NCBI GenBank assembly: GCA_903822175.1
Contig: CAIJOB010000016.1
Location: forward strand, 1 to 43,264
Length of the DNA stretch: 43,264 bases
Source of the DNA: an uncultured Alphaproteobacteria bacterium
Lineage (GTDB): Bacteria > Pseudomonadota > Alphaproteobacteria > Caulobacterales > Caulobacteraceae
Reading direction: 5' to 3'
The position numbers were made by a program, and so were the translations under genes. Below are positions 7,478 to 15,932 of this stretch, piece after piece (positions within the stretch are counted from its first letter, which is position 1; each line of letters begins with the position of its first letter). The notes below the pieces were generated by a model. The model saw nothing but the letters and a program-made list of their open reading frames with translations, was not told the origin of the DNA and searched no databases.

Positions 7478-7615
7478 CTACTTCTTGGCGTCGTCCGCGG
7501 TCTTGGTGACGGCGTGGCCGGCGGCCTGCACGTCCTTGCCCACACCGGCGACGGTGTTGCAGCTGGCCACCAGCAGGGCCGAGGCCGCAGCCGCGAGCAC
7601 GATCAGTTTGCGCAT
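7478..7615 (-). CDS. Entericidin A/B family lipoprotein
   Basis: 45 residues: a short lipoprotein signal (MRKLIVLAAAASALL), lipobox VASC with Cys at residue 19, and the mature NTVAGVGKDVQAAGHA segment diagnostic of entericidins. These are small outer-membrane lipopeptides linked to stress and membrane integrity. GGGGGGAA lies six bases before the ATG. A much longer open frame running through it is antisense to the serine hydrolase and is not real. Confidence 0.93.
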   Translation of the reverse strand: MRKLIVLAAAASALLVASCNTVAGVGKDVQAAGHAVTKTADDAKK

Positions 7616-7771
7616 CGGAAATTCCCCCCGGACTTCAATTAGCCATCTCCACGATGCGGGCCTCGAGGTCAAGCTTGTGAATGTTTTGCGACGCCGCTGG
7701 CCCGTATCGCGGACCGGATGACCGGCCGGCCGCCGGAGGCTAGGGTGGGCGAAAACAACAGGAGGACGACC

Positions 7772-8917
7772 ATGGCCGACGGTTCCGTCGCGGGCTTCAC
7801 GCGGGACAAATTCGCCGCGGTGCGCGAGGCCTTCGAGGCCAATTTCGCCAGCGGCGGCGACGTGGGCGCCTCGTTCTGCGCGACACAGGACGGCGAGACG
7901 GTGGTCGACCTCTGGGGCGGCTTCGCCGACGCCGCCAGGACGAAGGCCTGGGAGAAGGACACCATCGTCAACGTCTATTCGACGACCAAGACCATGACCT
8001 TCCTGACGGCGCTGCTGATCGCCGACCGCGGTGAGCTGGACTTCGACGCTCCGGTCGCCCGCTACTGGCCGGAGTTTGCCGCCAACGGAAAGGCCGACAT
8101 CAAGGTTAGCCATCTGATGGCCCATTCCGCCGGCCTCTCCGGCTGGAAGGAACGGGTCACCACGCAGGACCTCTATGACTGGGACAAGGTCTGCGCCCTG
8201 CTGGCCGCCCAGGCGCCCTTGTGGGAGCCCGGGACGCAGTCCGGCTACCACGCCATCACCCAGGGCTATCTGGTGGGCGAGGTGGTCCGCCGGATCACCG
8301 GCAAGTCGCTGGGAACCGTGTTCCGCGAGGAGATCGCACAGCCGCTGGGCGCTGACTTCTGGATCGGCCTGCCGCCTTCCGAGGACGCCCGCGTCGGCGA
8401 GCTGATCCCGCCGCCTCCGGGCGCGGGGGCAGGTGAGGGTCAGCAGACCGAGATCCAGAAGATCAGCTTCAACAACCCAGTGGTCGATGTCTCGGCCACC
8501 AAAACGCGCGGCTGGCGCGGCGCCGAGATCCCGGCCGCCGGCGGCACGGGCAACGCCCGCTCGGTCGCCGAGATACACACGATCCTGGCCAATGGCGGCG
8601 TCGCGAAGGGCAAGCGCTTCATGTCCGAGGCCGGATGCCGCAAGGCGCTGGAGCTGCAGATCGAGGGGCCAGACTTGGTGCTCGGCATGCCGGCCCGCTT
8701 CGGCATGGGTTTCGGCCTGGCCGGCGGCTCCGTGCCGCTGCCAAACCCCGAAGACAGCATGTACTGGGGCGGCTACGGCGGCTCGATTATCATGATCGAC
8801 ATGAAGGCGCGGACGACGCTCAGCTACGCCATGAACAAGATGGCCGGCACGACCCAGGGCGACATGCGGGCGTTCGGCCTGGCCATGGCGGCCTGGGCGG
8901 CGTTCGGGGTGATGTGA
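7772..8917 (+). CDS. Serine hydrolase, class C beta-lactamase/esterase fold
   Basis: 381 residues without an obvious signal peptide. The SxxK nucleophile motif is S70-T-T-K73 (NVYSTTKTMTFL), the second motif is Y159-H-A (the YHAITQG form typical of EstB-like esterases), and HSAGL and a WGGYGGS near the C-terminus match the family. It is more likely an esterase or peptidase-like hydrolase than an antibiotic-inactivating enzyme, because cytosolic location and YHA are usual for esterases. The start is the ATG six bases after AGGAGG; the frame is open 18 codons further upstream. The next gene overlaps its stop (GTGA). Confidence 0.9.
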   Translation: MADGSVAGFTRDKFAAVREAFEANFASGGDVGASFCATQDGETVVDLWGGFADAARTKAWEKDTIVNVYSTTKTMTFLTALLIADRGELDFDAPVARYWPEFAANGKADIKVSHLMAHSAGLSGWKERVTTQDLYDWDKVCALLAAQAPLWEPGTQSGYHAITQGYLVGEVVRRITGKSLGTVFREEIAQPLGADFWIGLPPSEDARVGELIPPPPGAGAGEGQQTEIQKISFNNPVVDVSATKTRGWRGAEIPAAGGTGNARSVAEIHTILANGGVAKGKRFMSEAGCRKALELQIEGPDLVLGMPARFGMGFGLAGGSVPLPNPEDSMYWGGYGGSIIMIDMKARTTLSYAMNKMAGTTQGDMRAFGLAMAAWAAFGVM

Positions 8918-9303
8918 GCGAAGCCGCGCTCGCCCAGGCGATCCTGGCGATCCACCTGGCGGTGATCGCCTTCAATGTGCTGGGTTTGATCGCCATTCCG
9001 CTGGGCGCGGCGCTGGGCTGGCGTTGGGTGCGGGTTCGCTGGTGGCGGCTCGCCCACCTGGCCTCCTGGGCGGTCGTCGCCCTGCAGGCGGCGCTCGGCC
9101 GGGCGTGCTTCCTGACGATCTGGCAGGACGAACTCACCGGGGCTGCGACCCAGCCGCTGCTCGAGCGTTGGGTGGAGCGGGCCATCTACTGGCCTCTGCC
9201 GATCTGGATGTTCGCGGCGATCTACCTGGCGCTGTTCGCGCTGGTGGTGGCGATGTGGTGGCGGGTCCCAGTGTGGCGGGTCCCAGGGCGGCGGGGCGCC
9301 TGA
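8914..9303 (+). CDS. DUF2784 membrane protein
   Basis: 129 residues from a GTG that overlaps the hydrolase stop as GTGA, so translation is coupled. Three or four transmembrane helices (about 8-30, 45-60, 100-120). The features FNVLGLIAIPLGAALGW and GRACFLTIWQDEL resemble the DUF2784 pattern, in which the ALG...CFLTxxE segment is conserved. Function is unknown. It ends ten bases from the convergent gene. Confidence 0.8.
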   Translation: MSEAALAQAILAIHLAVIAFNVLGLIAIPLGAALGWRWVRVRWWRLAHLASWAVVALQAALGRACFLTIWQDELTGAATQPLLERWVERAIYWPLPIWMFAAIYLALFALVVAMWWRVPVWRVPGRRGA

Positions 9304-9313
9304 CGCCGCAGCC

Positions 9314-9688
9314 TCAGTGCTTGCCGGTCACCACGCCGATCATCCAGCCTTCGCCCTGCCGGAGCATGAAGACTTCCTTGGGCGGCAGATTGTTGAGCTG
9401 CATGGCGAGGTCGATGGGGATCTTGGCGGAGTCGACGTCGCTGTGCTGCCAGCCGAAGGCGATGCGGTTCTGCTTCAGCAGGTCTTCGGCGGCCTGCAGG
9501 CTGTGGATCGGCACGAATTTCTGAACGAGCTCGGCCGGCATCGGGCCGGTGCGCAGGGTGTCGGTCTCAAAGACCACCGTCTTCACCCCCGTTTCGGGCG
9601 GCGACGTTGGGGCAGGCGGCGTCTGGGCCGAAGCGCCCGAGGCGGCCGCGAGCGCGATGGCGCAGGCTGCGAAGACCGCTGTCCGCAT
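9314..9688 (-). CDS. Small exported protein downstream of lepA
   Basis: 124 residues. The start chosen is the ATG directly after the lepA stop, giving a Sec signal (MRTAVFAACAIALAAASGASA, cleaved near residue 21). The mature chain has a Pro/Thr-rich linker, then FETDTLRTGPMPAELVQKFVP and a C-terminal PPKEVFMLRQGEGWMIGVVTG segment. The last part recalls the tail of SurA/EpsD-type peptidyl-prolyl isomerases, but there is no isomerase domain and I do not assign a function. It is transcribed with lepA. Confidence 0.75.
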   Translation of the reverse strand: MRTAVFAACAIALAAASGASAQTPPAPTSPPETGVKTVVFETDTLRTGPMPAELVQKFVPIHSLQAAEDLLKQNRIAFGWQHSDVDSAKIPIDLAMQLNNLPPKEVFMLRQGEGWMIGVVTGKH

Positions 9689-9689
9689 C

Positions 9690-11495
9690 CTAGTCGGCGT
9701 CCATCTTGAGGGCGGCAATGAAGGCCTCCTGCGGAATCTCGACCTTGCCGAACTGGCGCATGCGCTTCTTGCCGGCCTTCTGTTTGTCGAGGAGCTTACG
9801 TTTGCGGCTCATGTCGCCGCCATAGCATTTGGCGGTCACGTCCTTGCGCAGGGCGCGGACCGTCTCCCGCGCGATGATCCGCCCGCCGATCGCCGCCTGG
9901 ATCGGGATCTGGAACATGTGCGGGCTGATCAGGTCCTTCATCTTCTCGACCATGCCGCGGCCTCGGGCCTCGGCGCGGTCGGCGTGGACCAGCATGGAGA
10001 GCGCATCCACCGGCTCGGAATTCACCAGGATCGACATCTTCACCAGGTTGCCGACACGATAGTCCTCCAGGGCGTAGTCGAAGGAGGCATAGCCCTTGGA
10101 GACGCTCTTCAGCCGGTCGTAGAAGTCGAACACCACCTCGTTCAGCGGCAGGTCGTAGACGACCAGCGCGCGGCTGCCGACGTAGCTGAGCTCACGCTGC
10201 GCGCCGCGGCGGTCCTGGCAGAGCTTGATGACGCTGCCCAGGTACTCGTCCGGCGTCAGGATGGTGGCCTTGATCCAGGGCTCGGCGATGGTGGCGATTT
10301 TCACCGGGTCGGGCATGTCGGCGGGGTTGTGCAGCTCCACCTCCGAGCCGTCGATGAGGCCGATCTTGTAGATGACGCTGGGCGCGGTCGCGATCAGGTC
10401 GAGGTCGAACTCGCGGGAGAGGCGCTCCTGGATGATCTCCAGGTGGAGCAACCCCAGGAAGCCGCAGCGGAAGCCGAAGCCGAGCGCCGCGCTGGTTTCC
10501 ATCTCGTAGCTGAAGGAGGCGTCGTTCAGGCGCAGGCGGCCGATCGCGGCGCGCAGGTCCTCGAAGTCCGCGGCGTCCACCGGGAACAGGCCGCAGAACA
10601 CCACCGGCTGCACGTCACGGAAGCCGGGCAGGGCGGTCTCGGCGGGGCGCTTTTCGTCGGTGATGGTGTCGCCGACCGCGGCCTGGGCGACTTCCTTGAT
10701 CTGAGCGGTGATGAAGCCGATCTCGCCGGGACCCAGGCTCTCGACCTCGGTGCGCTTGGGGTTGAACACCCCGATGCGGTCGATCAGGTGGGTCGAGCCC
10801 TGCTGCATCATCTGCACCCGCTGGCCCTTGCGCAGCGAGCCGTCGATGACCCGCACCAGCACGACCACACCCAGGTAGGCGTCGTACCAGGCGTCGACCA
10901 GGAGCGCCTTCAGCGGCGCCTCGGCGTCGCCCTTGGGCGCCGGCAGGCGATGGACGATGGCTTCCAGCAGTTCGTGGATGCCGGCGCCGGTCTTGGCCGA
11001 GGTCAGGATGGCGTCCGAGGCATCCAGGCCGATGACGTCCTCGATCTGCTGGCGGATCCGCTCGGGCTCGGCGGCCGGCAGGTCGATCTTGTTGAGGACC
11101 GGGACGATCTCGTGGTTGTTGTCGAGCGCCTGGTAGACGTTGGCGAGCGTCTGGGCCTCGACCCCCTGGCTGGCGTCGACGATCAGCAGCGAACCTTCAC
11201 AGGCGGCCAGGGACCGCGAGACCTCGTAGGCGAAGTCGACGTGGCCGGGCGTGTCCATCAGATTGAGGACATAGGTCTCGCCGTCGTCGGCCTTGTAGGA
11301 GAGCCGCACGGTCTGGGCCTTGATGGTGATCCCGCGCTCGCGCTCGATGTCCATGTTGTCGAGCACCTGCTCGGTCATCTCGCGCTGCGTGAGCGCGCCG
11401 GTCTCCTGAATCAGCCGGTCGCTGAGCGTCGATTTGCCGTGGTCGATGTGCGCGACGATGGCGAAATTTCGGATGTGGTCGAGAGGCGTCGTCAT
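9690..11495 (-). CDS. lepA: Elongation factor 4 (LepA), ribosome back-translocase GTPase
   Basis: 601 residues, full family length. Visible GTPase motifs are G1 AHIDHGKST (residues 14-22), the switch I region with [13 protein letters not shown]3 DTPGHVDF, and G4 NKID. Then come the EF-G-like domains 2, 3 and 5, and the LepA-specific C-terminus with [24 protein letters not shown]. It acts on stalled ribosomes, aiding elongation under stress and in biogenesis. The upstream leader holds a perfect GCACA/TGTGC inverted repeat (11512-11525). The divergent neighbour is eipA. Confidence 0.98.
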   Translation of the reverse strand: MTTPLDHIRNFAIVAHIDHGKSTLSDRLIQETGALTQREMTEQVLDNMDIERERGITIKAQTVRLSYKADDGETYVLNLMDTPGHVDFAYEVSRSLAACEGSLLIVDASQGVEAQTLANVYQALDNNHEIVPVLNKIDLPAAEPERIRQQIEDVIGLDASDAILTSAKTGAGIHELLEAIVHRLPAPKGDAEAPLKALLVDAWYDAYLGVVVLVRVIDGSLRKGQRVQMMQQGSTHLIDRIGVFNPKRTEVESLGPGEIGFITAQIKEVAQAAVGDTITDEKRPAETALPGFRDVQPVVFCGLFPVDAADFEDLRAAIGRLRLNDASFSYEMETSAALGFGFRCGFLGLLHLEIIQERLSREFDLDLIATAPSVIYKIGLIDGSEVELHNPADMPDPVKIATIAEPWIKATILTPDEYLGSVIKLCQDRRGAQRELSYVGSRALVVYDLPLNEVVFDFYDRLKSVSKGYASFDYALEDYRVGNLVKMSILVNSEPVDALSMLVHADRAEARGRGMVEKMKDLISPHMFQIPIQAAIGGRIIARETVRALRKDVTAKCYGGDMSRKRKLLDKQKAGKKRMRQFGKVEIPQEAFIAALKMDAD

Positions 11496-11561
11496 GTTGG
11501 GCCCGCGTCTAGCACATTATTGTGCACGTGCGAGACGTGGCGGCTTGGCCTGACAACACGG

Positions 11562-11576
11562 TTAATCGGGCGTTAA
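11562..11576 (+). promoter_or_regulatory. Full CtrA binding site upstream of eipA
   Basis: TTAA-TCGGGCG-TTAA is an exact TTAA-N7-TTAA, the complete recognition sequence of the cell-cycle regulator CtrA. It lies 66 bases before the eipA ATG and is the only full-length match I found in the window. The 11496-11642 gap is shared with divergent lepA. Confidence 0.75.
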
Positions 11577-11642
11577 GGCGACACATTCCATCTGACATCT
11601 GGGCGGAGCTGAAATCTTGGCCTTAAGGAGGACTTTGCGCCC

Positions 11643-12344
11643 ATGGACCGCCGAACCCTGATCGTTTCGGGACTGATGACCCTGGGCGCCGCGAGCGTCG
11701 TCGCCAACGTGGCGAACGGCCAGCCCCTGCCGCCGGCTCAGCCGCGCGCGGGCGCCGCCCAGGCGCCGCCGCCGCCCAACTCGACGCCGAGCTATCCAAC
11801 CGGCGGTGTGGGCTCCGGCCCGCCGCCCAACACCTCGGGCCCGCCGGCGAATGGCACGCAGGGCACCTATTCCGAGGACGAGATCGTCCACGGGGTTTCC
11901 GATTTCCTGGGCGTCACCGCCGAATCGGCCGGCGGCGCCGTGGAGCGGGTGTTCAAGAGCAACGGGCGGCCCACCGCCTATATCGCCGGCGAAGAGGGCT
12001 CGGGCGCCATCGCGGTCGGCGCCCGCTACGGCCGCGGCCTTCTCTACATGAAGGGCAAGCAGCCGGTTGAAGTGTTCTGGCGCGGCCCGTCCGTGGGCTG
12101 GGATTTCGGCGGCAACGCCTCCCGCGTCTTCACCCTCTGCTACAATCTCGACGACCCGCGCGACATCTTCCAGCGGTTCCCCGGCGTCGAAGGCTCGGCC
12201 TATTTCATCGGCGGTCTGGGCGTGAACTATCAGCGCACCGACGAGATCGTGCTGGCCCCGATCCGCGCCGGCGTCGGCTTCCGGCTGGGCGCGAACGTGG
12301 GCTATCTGGCCTACAGCCGCAAACGCAACATCGTGCCGTTCTAG
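11643..12344 (+). CDS. eipA: Envelope integrity protein EipA (DUF1134)
   Basis: 233 residues. The order is a signal peptide (residues 1-26), a Pro/Gly/Ala-rich linker (27-75), then the DUF1134 domain (YSEDEIVHGVSDFLGVTAESAGG ... WDFGGNASRVFTLCYNLDDP ... GGLGVNYQ). The family is a periplasmic small beta-barrel. In Brucella the member EipA protects against envelope stress and its gene is directly activated by CtrA. AAGGAGG lies about 11 bases before the ATG, and a CtrA box lies upstream. A dispersed palindrome follows the stop. Confidence 0.93.
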   Translation: MDRRTLIVSGLMTLGAASVVANVANGQPLPPAQPRAGAAQAPPPPNSTPSYPTGGVGSGPPPNTSGPPANGTQGTYSEDEIVHGVSDFLGVTAESAGGAVERVFKSNGRPTAYIAGEEGSGAIAVGARYGRGLLYMKGKQPVEVFWRGPSVGWDFGGNASRVFTLCYNLDDPRDIFQRFPGVEGSAYFIGGLGVNYQRTDEIVLAPIRAGVGFRLGANVGYLAYSRKRNIVPF

Positions 12345-12361
12345 GACCGAGTTCCTTTTGA

Positions 12362-12463
12362 CGTCATGGCCGGTCTTGTACCGGCCATCCAGACGCGCCG
12401 CCCTCGGAGATCATCCGGGGGCGTTTGCGTATCTGGATCCCCGGCACAAGGCCGGGGATGACG
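12362..12463. repeat. REP-like double-hairpin palindrome, copy A
   Basis: Outer CGTCAT/ATGACG arms enclose two 19-base hairpins: GGCCGGT-CTTGT-ACCGGCC on the left and CCCCGGC-ACAAG-GCCGGGG on the right. Inside them is a second inverted pair, ATCCAGA/TCTGGAT. The same architecture recurs at 22567-22692 with different stem bases, so structure rather than sequence is conserved. It sits between the eipA stop and the arsR promoter and may act as a transcription barrier. Confidence 0.85.
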
Positions 12464-12481
12464 ATCCGAAATGAGGGGTAC

Positions 12482-12510
12482 TTGACTCAATACATAAGTC
12501 TGTACTTATA
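12482..12510 (+). promoter_or_regulatory. arsR-family promoter with overlapping operator
   Basis: TTGACT (12482-12487), 17 bases, then CTTATA (12505-12510) form a sigma70-type promoter. ATAAGT-CTGT-ACTTAT (12494-12509) is a perfect 6-bp inverted repeat over the spacer and -10, the usual position of an autoregulatory ArsR operator. The -35 also contains a GANTC (GACTC) CcrM methylation site. Transcription should begin at or next to the ATG at 12518. Confidence 0.7.
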
Positions 12511-12517
12511 TGAAGAC

Positions 12518-12841
12518 ATGGAAACGCAACCCGCCGACCTGTTCCGCACCCTCGCCGACCCGACCCGGCGGGCGGTGTTCGAGCGGCTGGCGGGCGAGGG
12601 TGAGCTGAGCGTCGGCGACCTGACCGCCGGCGCAGGCGTCAGCCAGCCGGCGGTGTCACAGCACCTGGCGGTGCTGCGCGAGGCCGGCCTCGTCACCGAG
12701 CGCCGCGACGGGCGGTTCATCCGCTACGCCGCCGCGCCACAGGGGCTCAAACCCCTGTTCGACTGGATGAGCTTCTACGGCCGCTTCTGGAGCCAGCGCT
12801 TCGACGACCTGGAAGATCTGCTCACCCGCATGGATCAATAG
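12518..12841 (+). CDS. ArsR-family transcriptional repressor
   Basis: 107 residues, a winged helix-turn-helix: LFRTLADPTRRAVFERLAGEGELSVGDL, then recognition helix VSQPAVSQHLAVLREAGLV and wing ERRDGRFIRYA. There is no CxC metal site, so it belongs to the SRPBCC-linked ArsR type rather than the metal sensors. The promoter position predicts a leaderless mRNA, and no Shine-Dalgarno is present. It heads a three-gene operon with an AHSA1-type protein and a small membrane protein, and should repress itself through the operator. Confidence 0.93.
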   Translation: METQPADLFRTLADPTRRAVFERLAGEGELSVGDLTAGAGVSQPAVSQHLAVLREAGLVTERRDGRFIRYAAAPQGLKPLFDWMSFYGRFWSQRFDDLEDLLTRMDQ

Positions 12842-12854
12842 AGGAACCCGCCTG

Positions 12855-13268
12855 ATGTCCGTCGCCACCGAAACCCGCACCGTCGTCGTCGAGCGTGAGT
12901 TCGCCCATCCGCCGGAAAAGCTCTGGCGCGCGCTGACCACGCCGCACCTGATCGAAGCCTGGCTGATGAAGAACGACTTCGCGCCCGCGCTCGGCCACCG
13001 CTTCAAGCTGACCGGCGACTGGGGCTCGGTCGACTGCGAGGTCACCGAGATCGAGCCGAACAAGGCGCTCACCTACACCTGGACCGCCATGGGCATGGGC
13101 ACGCTCGTCAGCTTCGAACTGACGCCGACGAGCGCCGGCACGCACCTGAAGGTCGCGCAGTCGGGCTTCCCGACCGAGCCTTCGACCGACCGCTACTTCA
13201 ACGGCGCCCAGTACGGCTGGACCGCCTTCACCACCAAGCTGGACGAGGTTCTGGCCGGGCTGGACTGA
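12855..13268 (+). CDS. SRPBCC (AHSA1/Aha1-like) domain protein
   Basis: 137 residues covering one START-like domain: VEREFAHPPEKLWRALTTPHLIEAWL at the N-terminus, PNKALTYTW in the middle, and the C-terminal helix YGWTAFTTKLDEVLAGL. Such proteins bind hydrophobic ligands and very often follow an ArsR regulator, as here, 13 bases after its stop. The ligand is unknown. Confidence 0.92.
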   Translation: MSVATETRTVVVEREFAHPPEKLWRALTTPHLIEAWLMKNDFAPALGHRFKLTGDWGSVDCEVTEIEPNKALTYTWTAMGMGTLVSFELTPTSAGTHLKVAQSGFPTEPSTDRYFNGAQYGWTAFTTKLDEVLAGLD

Positions 13269-13314
13269 GGTCCGACGGCCTCTCGGCGCAGCCATCCTTT
13301 GAAAGGAGATCGTG

Positions 13315-13536
13315 ATGAGTTTGAGCAGCTTCATACGCCAGGCCCACCGCTGGCTCTCGGCCGCCTTCGTGGTGATCGTGCTGATCACCTGGGTCACGCT
13401 GGCGAAGAAGGGCCCCATCTGGGTGTCCTACACGCCGCTGGCCCCGCTCGCCCTGCTGGCGATCAGTGGCATCTACATGTTCTTCCTGCCCTATTTCGCC
13501 AAGGGGCGAGGGGCCGGCGCCCAGGCGAAGGCCTAG
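13315..13536 (+). CDS. Small two-helix membrane protein of the ArsR operon
   Basis: 73 residues from the ATG six bases after an AGGAG (a GTG one codon earlier is also possible). Two transmembrane helices, about 14-32 and 42-60, with a KKGPIWVSY loop between them. Similar small proteins accompany ArsR/SRPBCC pairs. I do not know the function. It ends 16 bases from the convergent pheT. Confidence 0.75.
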   Translation: MSLSSFIRQAHRWLSAAFVVIVLITWVTLAKKGPIWVSYTPLAPLALLAISGIYMFFLPYFAKGRGAGAQAKA

Positions 13537-13552
13537 CCTAGGTCGGGGGCGC

Positions 13553-15922
13553 TCAGGTCCTGAGCTTCGCCCCGACCGCCTTGTCCGCCGCCGCCACGAT
13601 CCTGGCCGACAAGGCCTCGATCTCGGCGTCGGTGAGGGTCTTCTCGGTGGGCTGCACGGTGACCTCGACGGCCACCGACTTCTGTCCCTCCGGCACCCCC
13701 TTGCCCTGATAGACATCGAAGACGCGCGCGCCGGAGATCAGCGCCTTGTCGGCCCCCGGGATCGGCCGGACGATCTCGCCGGCAGGCGTTGCCGCGTCCA
13801 CCAGGAAGGCGAAGTCGCGGGTCAGCGGCATCAGGTCGGAGAGCGTCAGCGCGGCCTTAGTCTTGGTCACCTTGCGCTTTGGCTCGGGCAGCGCGCCCAG
13901 GTCGACTTCGAAGGCCAGCATCGGCCCATCGGCGTCGAGGTCCTTCAGCACGCGGGGGTGTAGTTCGCCGAACTCGGCGACGATCGTCTTGGGGCCCAGC
14001 TGCAGCCTCGCCGAGCGGCCGGGATGCCACCAGGGCGAGTTCTGCCCCTGCACCACCTGCAGGCCGGGCGCGCCCATTTCGTCGAGCAGCGCCAGCAGGT
14101 CGGCTTTCAGCCCGAACAGCGGGTCGGCCGCCGCCCCGTCCCAGCTGCGCGGCGCGTGCGGCGCGATCAGGCCGGCGACGATGGTGCGCTGGTCCTGCGG
14201 CTGGTCGCCGTCGAACACCGGCCCGACCTCGAACAGCGCCGCATCGGCGAAGCCCTGGCGGGCGTTGCGCGCGGCGGCCTCGATCAGGTTCGGCAGGATC
14301 GAAGGGCGCATGCAGTCGAGGTCGGACGCGATGGGGTTCGACAGGCGCAGCTTCTCGTCGCCGCCGCCGAACAGCTGCGCCCAGGCGGTGCGCATGAAGC
14401 TCCAGGTGACCGCTTCCGCATAGCCGCGCGCGGCCATGGCGCGCCTGGCGTTGCGCATGCGGGACTGGCGCATGGTCAGCACGCCGCCGACCGCGCGTTT
14501 CATTTCCGGGAGCGCGGTGGAGGGCAGGGCGGCGAAGCCCTCGATGCGGGCCACTTCCTCGACTAGGTCGGCTTTGCCTTGCACGTCGCGCCGCCAGGTC
14601 GGCGGGGTCACCATCTCGCCGCGCACGTCGAAGCCGAGGTCGGTGAGGATCTTGTCGATCCGGGCGCCGTCGACGCTGAGGCCCGAGAGCTTCTCGACGT
14701 AGCTGTGGTCGAATTCGAAGGCGGCGGGCGCGGCCGGCGCATGGCCGGCGACGCGGACCTCGCGGGGCTCGCCGCCGCAGATCTCGACGATCAGCCGCGT
14801 GGCCAGCTCCAGGCCCGGCACGACGAAGCCGGTGTCGACGCCGCGGGCGAAGCGGTACTGGGCGTCGGAGCTCAGGCCCAGGGTGCGGCCGGTCTGAGCC
14901 GTGCGGATCGGGTCGAACCAGGCGCTTTCCACGAAGACCTCGGTGGTGGTCTCGCTGACCTTGGTCGACTCGCCGCCCATGACGCCGCCGAGGCCAATGG
15001 CGCCGGAGCCATCGGCGATAACGCAGACTTCGGGGCCGGCGGGATAGGTCTTGCCGTCCAGGGCTTCGAGCGTCTCGCCTTCGCGGCCCAGGCGCGCCTC
15101 GATGACGCCGCCCGTCAGCTTGGCCGCGTCATAGACGTGCAGCGGCCGGCAGCGGTCGTAGGACATCAGGTTGGTGATATCGACCAGCGCACTGATCGGG
15201 CGCAGGCCCACGGCCAAGAGCTTGCGCTGCAGCCAGGCGGGCGAGGGGCCGTTCTTCACGCCCTTGATCAGCCGCCCGGCGAAGGTCGGGCAGGCGTCGC
15301 CGTCGACGCGGATCTCGATGGGCGTGGGACCCTTGCCGGGCACGGGCGCCACGCTCGGGTCCTTCAGCGTCCCAATGCCCGCGGCGGCCAGGTCGCGGGC
15401 GATGCCCACGACGCCCAGCCAGTCGGGGCGGTTCGGCGTGACCTCGAAGTCGATCACCGCCTCCAGACCGAAGGCGTCGGCGGCGGGCACGCCCACCGCC
15501 AGATCGTCGGAAAGCTCGACGATGCCGTCGGCGTCGTCGGCGACCTCCAGTTCGCGACCGGAGCAGAGCATCCCGTTGGAAACGACGCCGCGCACCGGCC
15601 GGGCCTCAAGCGTGATGCCGGAGCCGGGCACATAGGCCCCCAGCGGCGCATAGATGGTCGTCAACCCGGCCCGCGCGTTGGGCGCGCCGCAGACGATCTC
15701 CTTGCGCCCATCGACCGTGTCCACCTGGCAGACCCGCAGGCGGTCGGCGTTGGGGTGCTGCACGGCCTCGACGACCTTGGCCACCGAGAAGGCCGCCAGC
15801 TTCTTGCCGGGGTCCTCGACATGCTCGACCTCAAGCCCGGCCATGGTCATGGCGTCGACGACCTGATCGACAGTCGCCGTGGTTTCGAGATGTTCCTTGA
15901 GCCAGGAAAGCGTGAACTTCAT
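13553..15922 (-). CDS. pheT: Phenylalanine-tRNA ligase beta subunit
   Basis: 789 residues, normal for the bacterial beta subunit. An N-terminal tRNA-binding OB fold (residues 40-150, with [20 protein letters not shown]), B3/B4 editing domain (about 205-370), B5 (400-470), catalytic-like core, and C-terminal FDX-ACB anticodon-binding domain starting near [11 protein letters not shown]. It forms the (alpha-beta)2 enzyme that charges tRNA-Phe. It follows pheS by 10 bases in the same transcript. Confidence 0.98.
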   Translation of the reverse strand: MKFTLSWLKEHLETTATVDQVVDAMTMAGLEVEHVEDPGKKLAAFSVAKVVEAVQHPNADRLRVCQVDTVDGRKEIVCGAPNARAGLTTIYAPLGAYVPGSGITLEARPVRGVVSNGMLCSGRELEVADDADGIVELSDDLAVGVPAADAFGLEAVIDFEVTPNRPDWLGVVGIARDLAAAGIGTLKDPSVAPVPGKGPTPIEIRVDGDACPTFAGRLIKGVKNGPSPAWLQRKLLAVGLRPISALVDITNLMSYDRCRPLHVYDAAKLTGGVIEARLGREGETLEALDGKTYPAGPEVCVIADGSGAIGLGGVMGGESTKVSETTTEVFVESAWFDPIRTAQTGRTLGLSSDAQYRFARGVDTGFVVPGLELATRLIVEICGGEPREVRVAGHAPAAPAAFEFDHSYVEKLSGLSVDGARIDKILTDLGFDVRGEMVTPPTWRRDVQGKADLVEEVARIEGFAALPSTALPEMKRAVGGVLTMRQSRMRNARRAMAARGYAEAVTWSFMRTAWAQLFGGGDEKLRLSNPIASDLDCMRPSILPNLIEAAARNARQGFADAALFEVGPVFDGDQPQDQRTIVAGLIAPHAPRSWDGAAADPLFGLKADLLALLDEMGAPGLQVVQGQNSPWWHPGRSARLQLGPKTIVAEFGELHPRVLKDLDADGPMLAFEVDLGALPEPKRKVTKTKAALTLSDLMPLTRDFAFLVDAATPAGEIVRPIPGADKALISGARVFDVYQGKGVPEGQKSVAVEVTVQPTEKTLTDAEIEALSARIVAAADKAVGAKLRT

Positions 15923-15932
15923 GTCGCTCTCC

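Noticed and set aside
7616..7771. EcfG promoter for entericidin
   Set aside because: No GGAAC-N16/17-CGTT in the divergent gap.
7478..8578. 366-codon minus-strand frame as one protein
   Set aside because: Only its last 45 codons (entericidin) have a signal peptide and ribosome site; the rest is antisense to the serine hydrolase.
9549..11576. 675-codon open frame on the plus strand
   Set aside because: It is antisense to lepA, whose protein is unmistakable; long antisense frames are common at this GC content.
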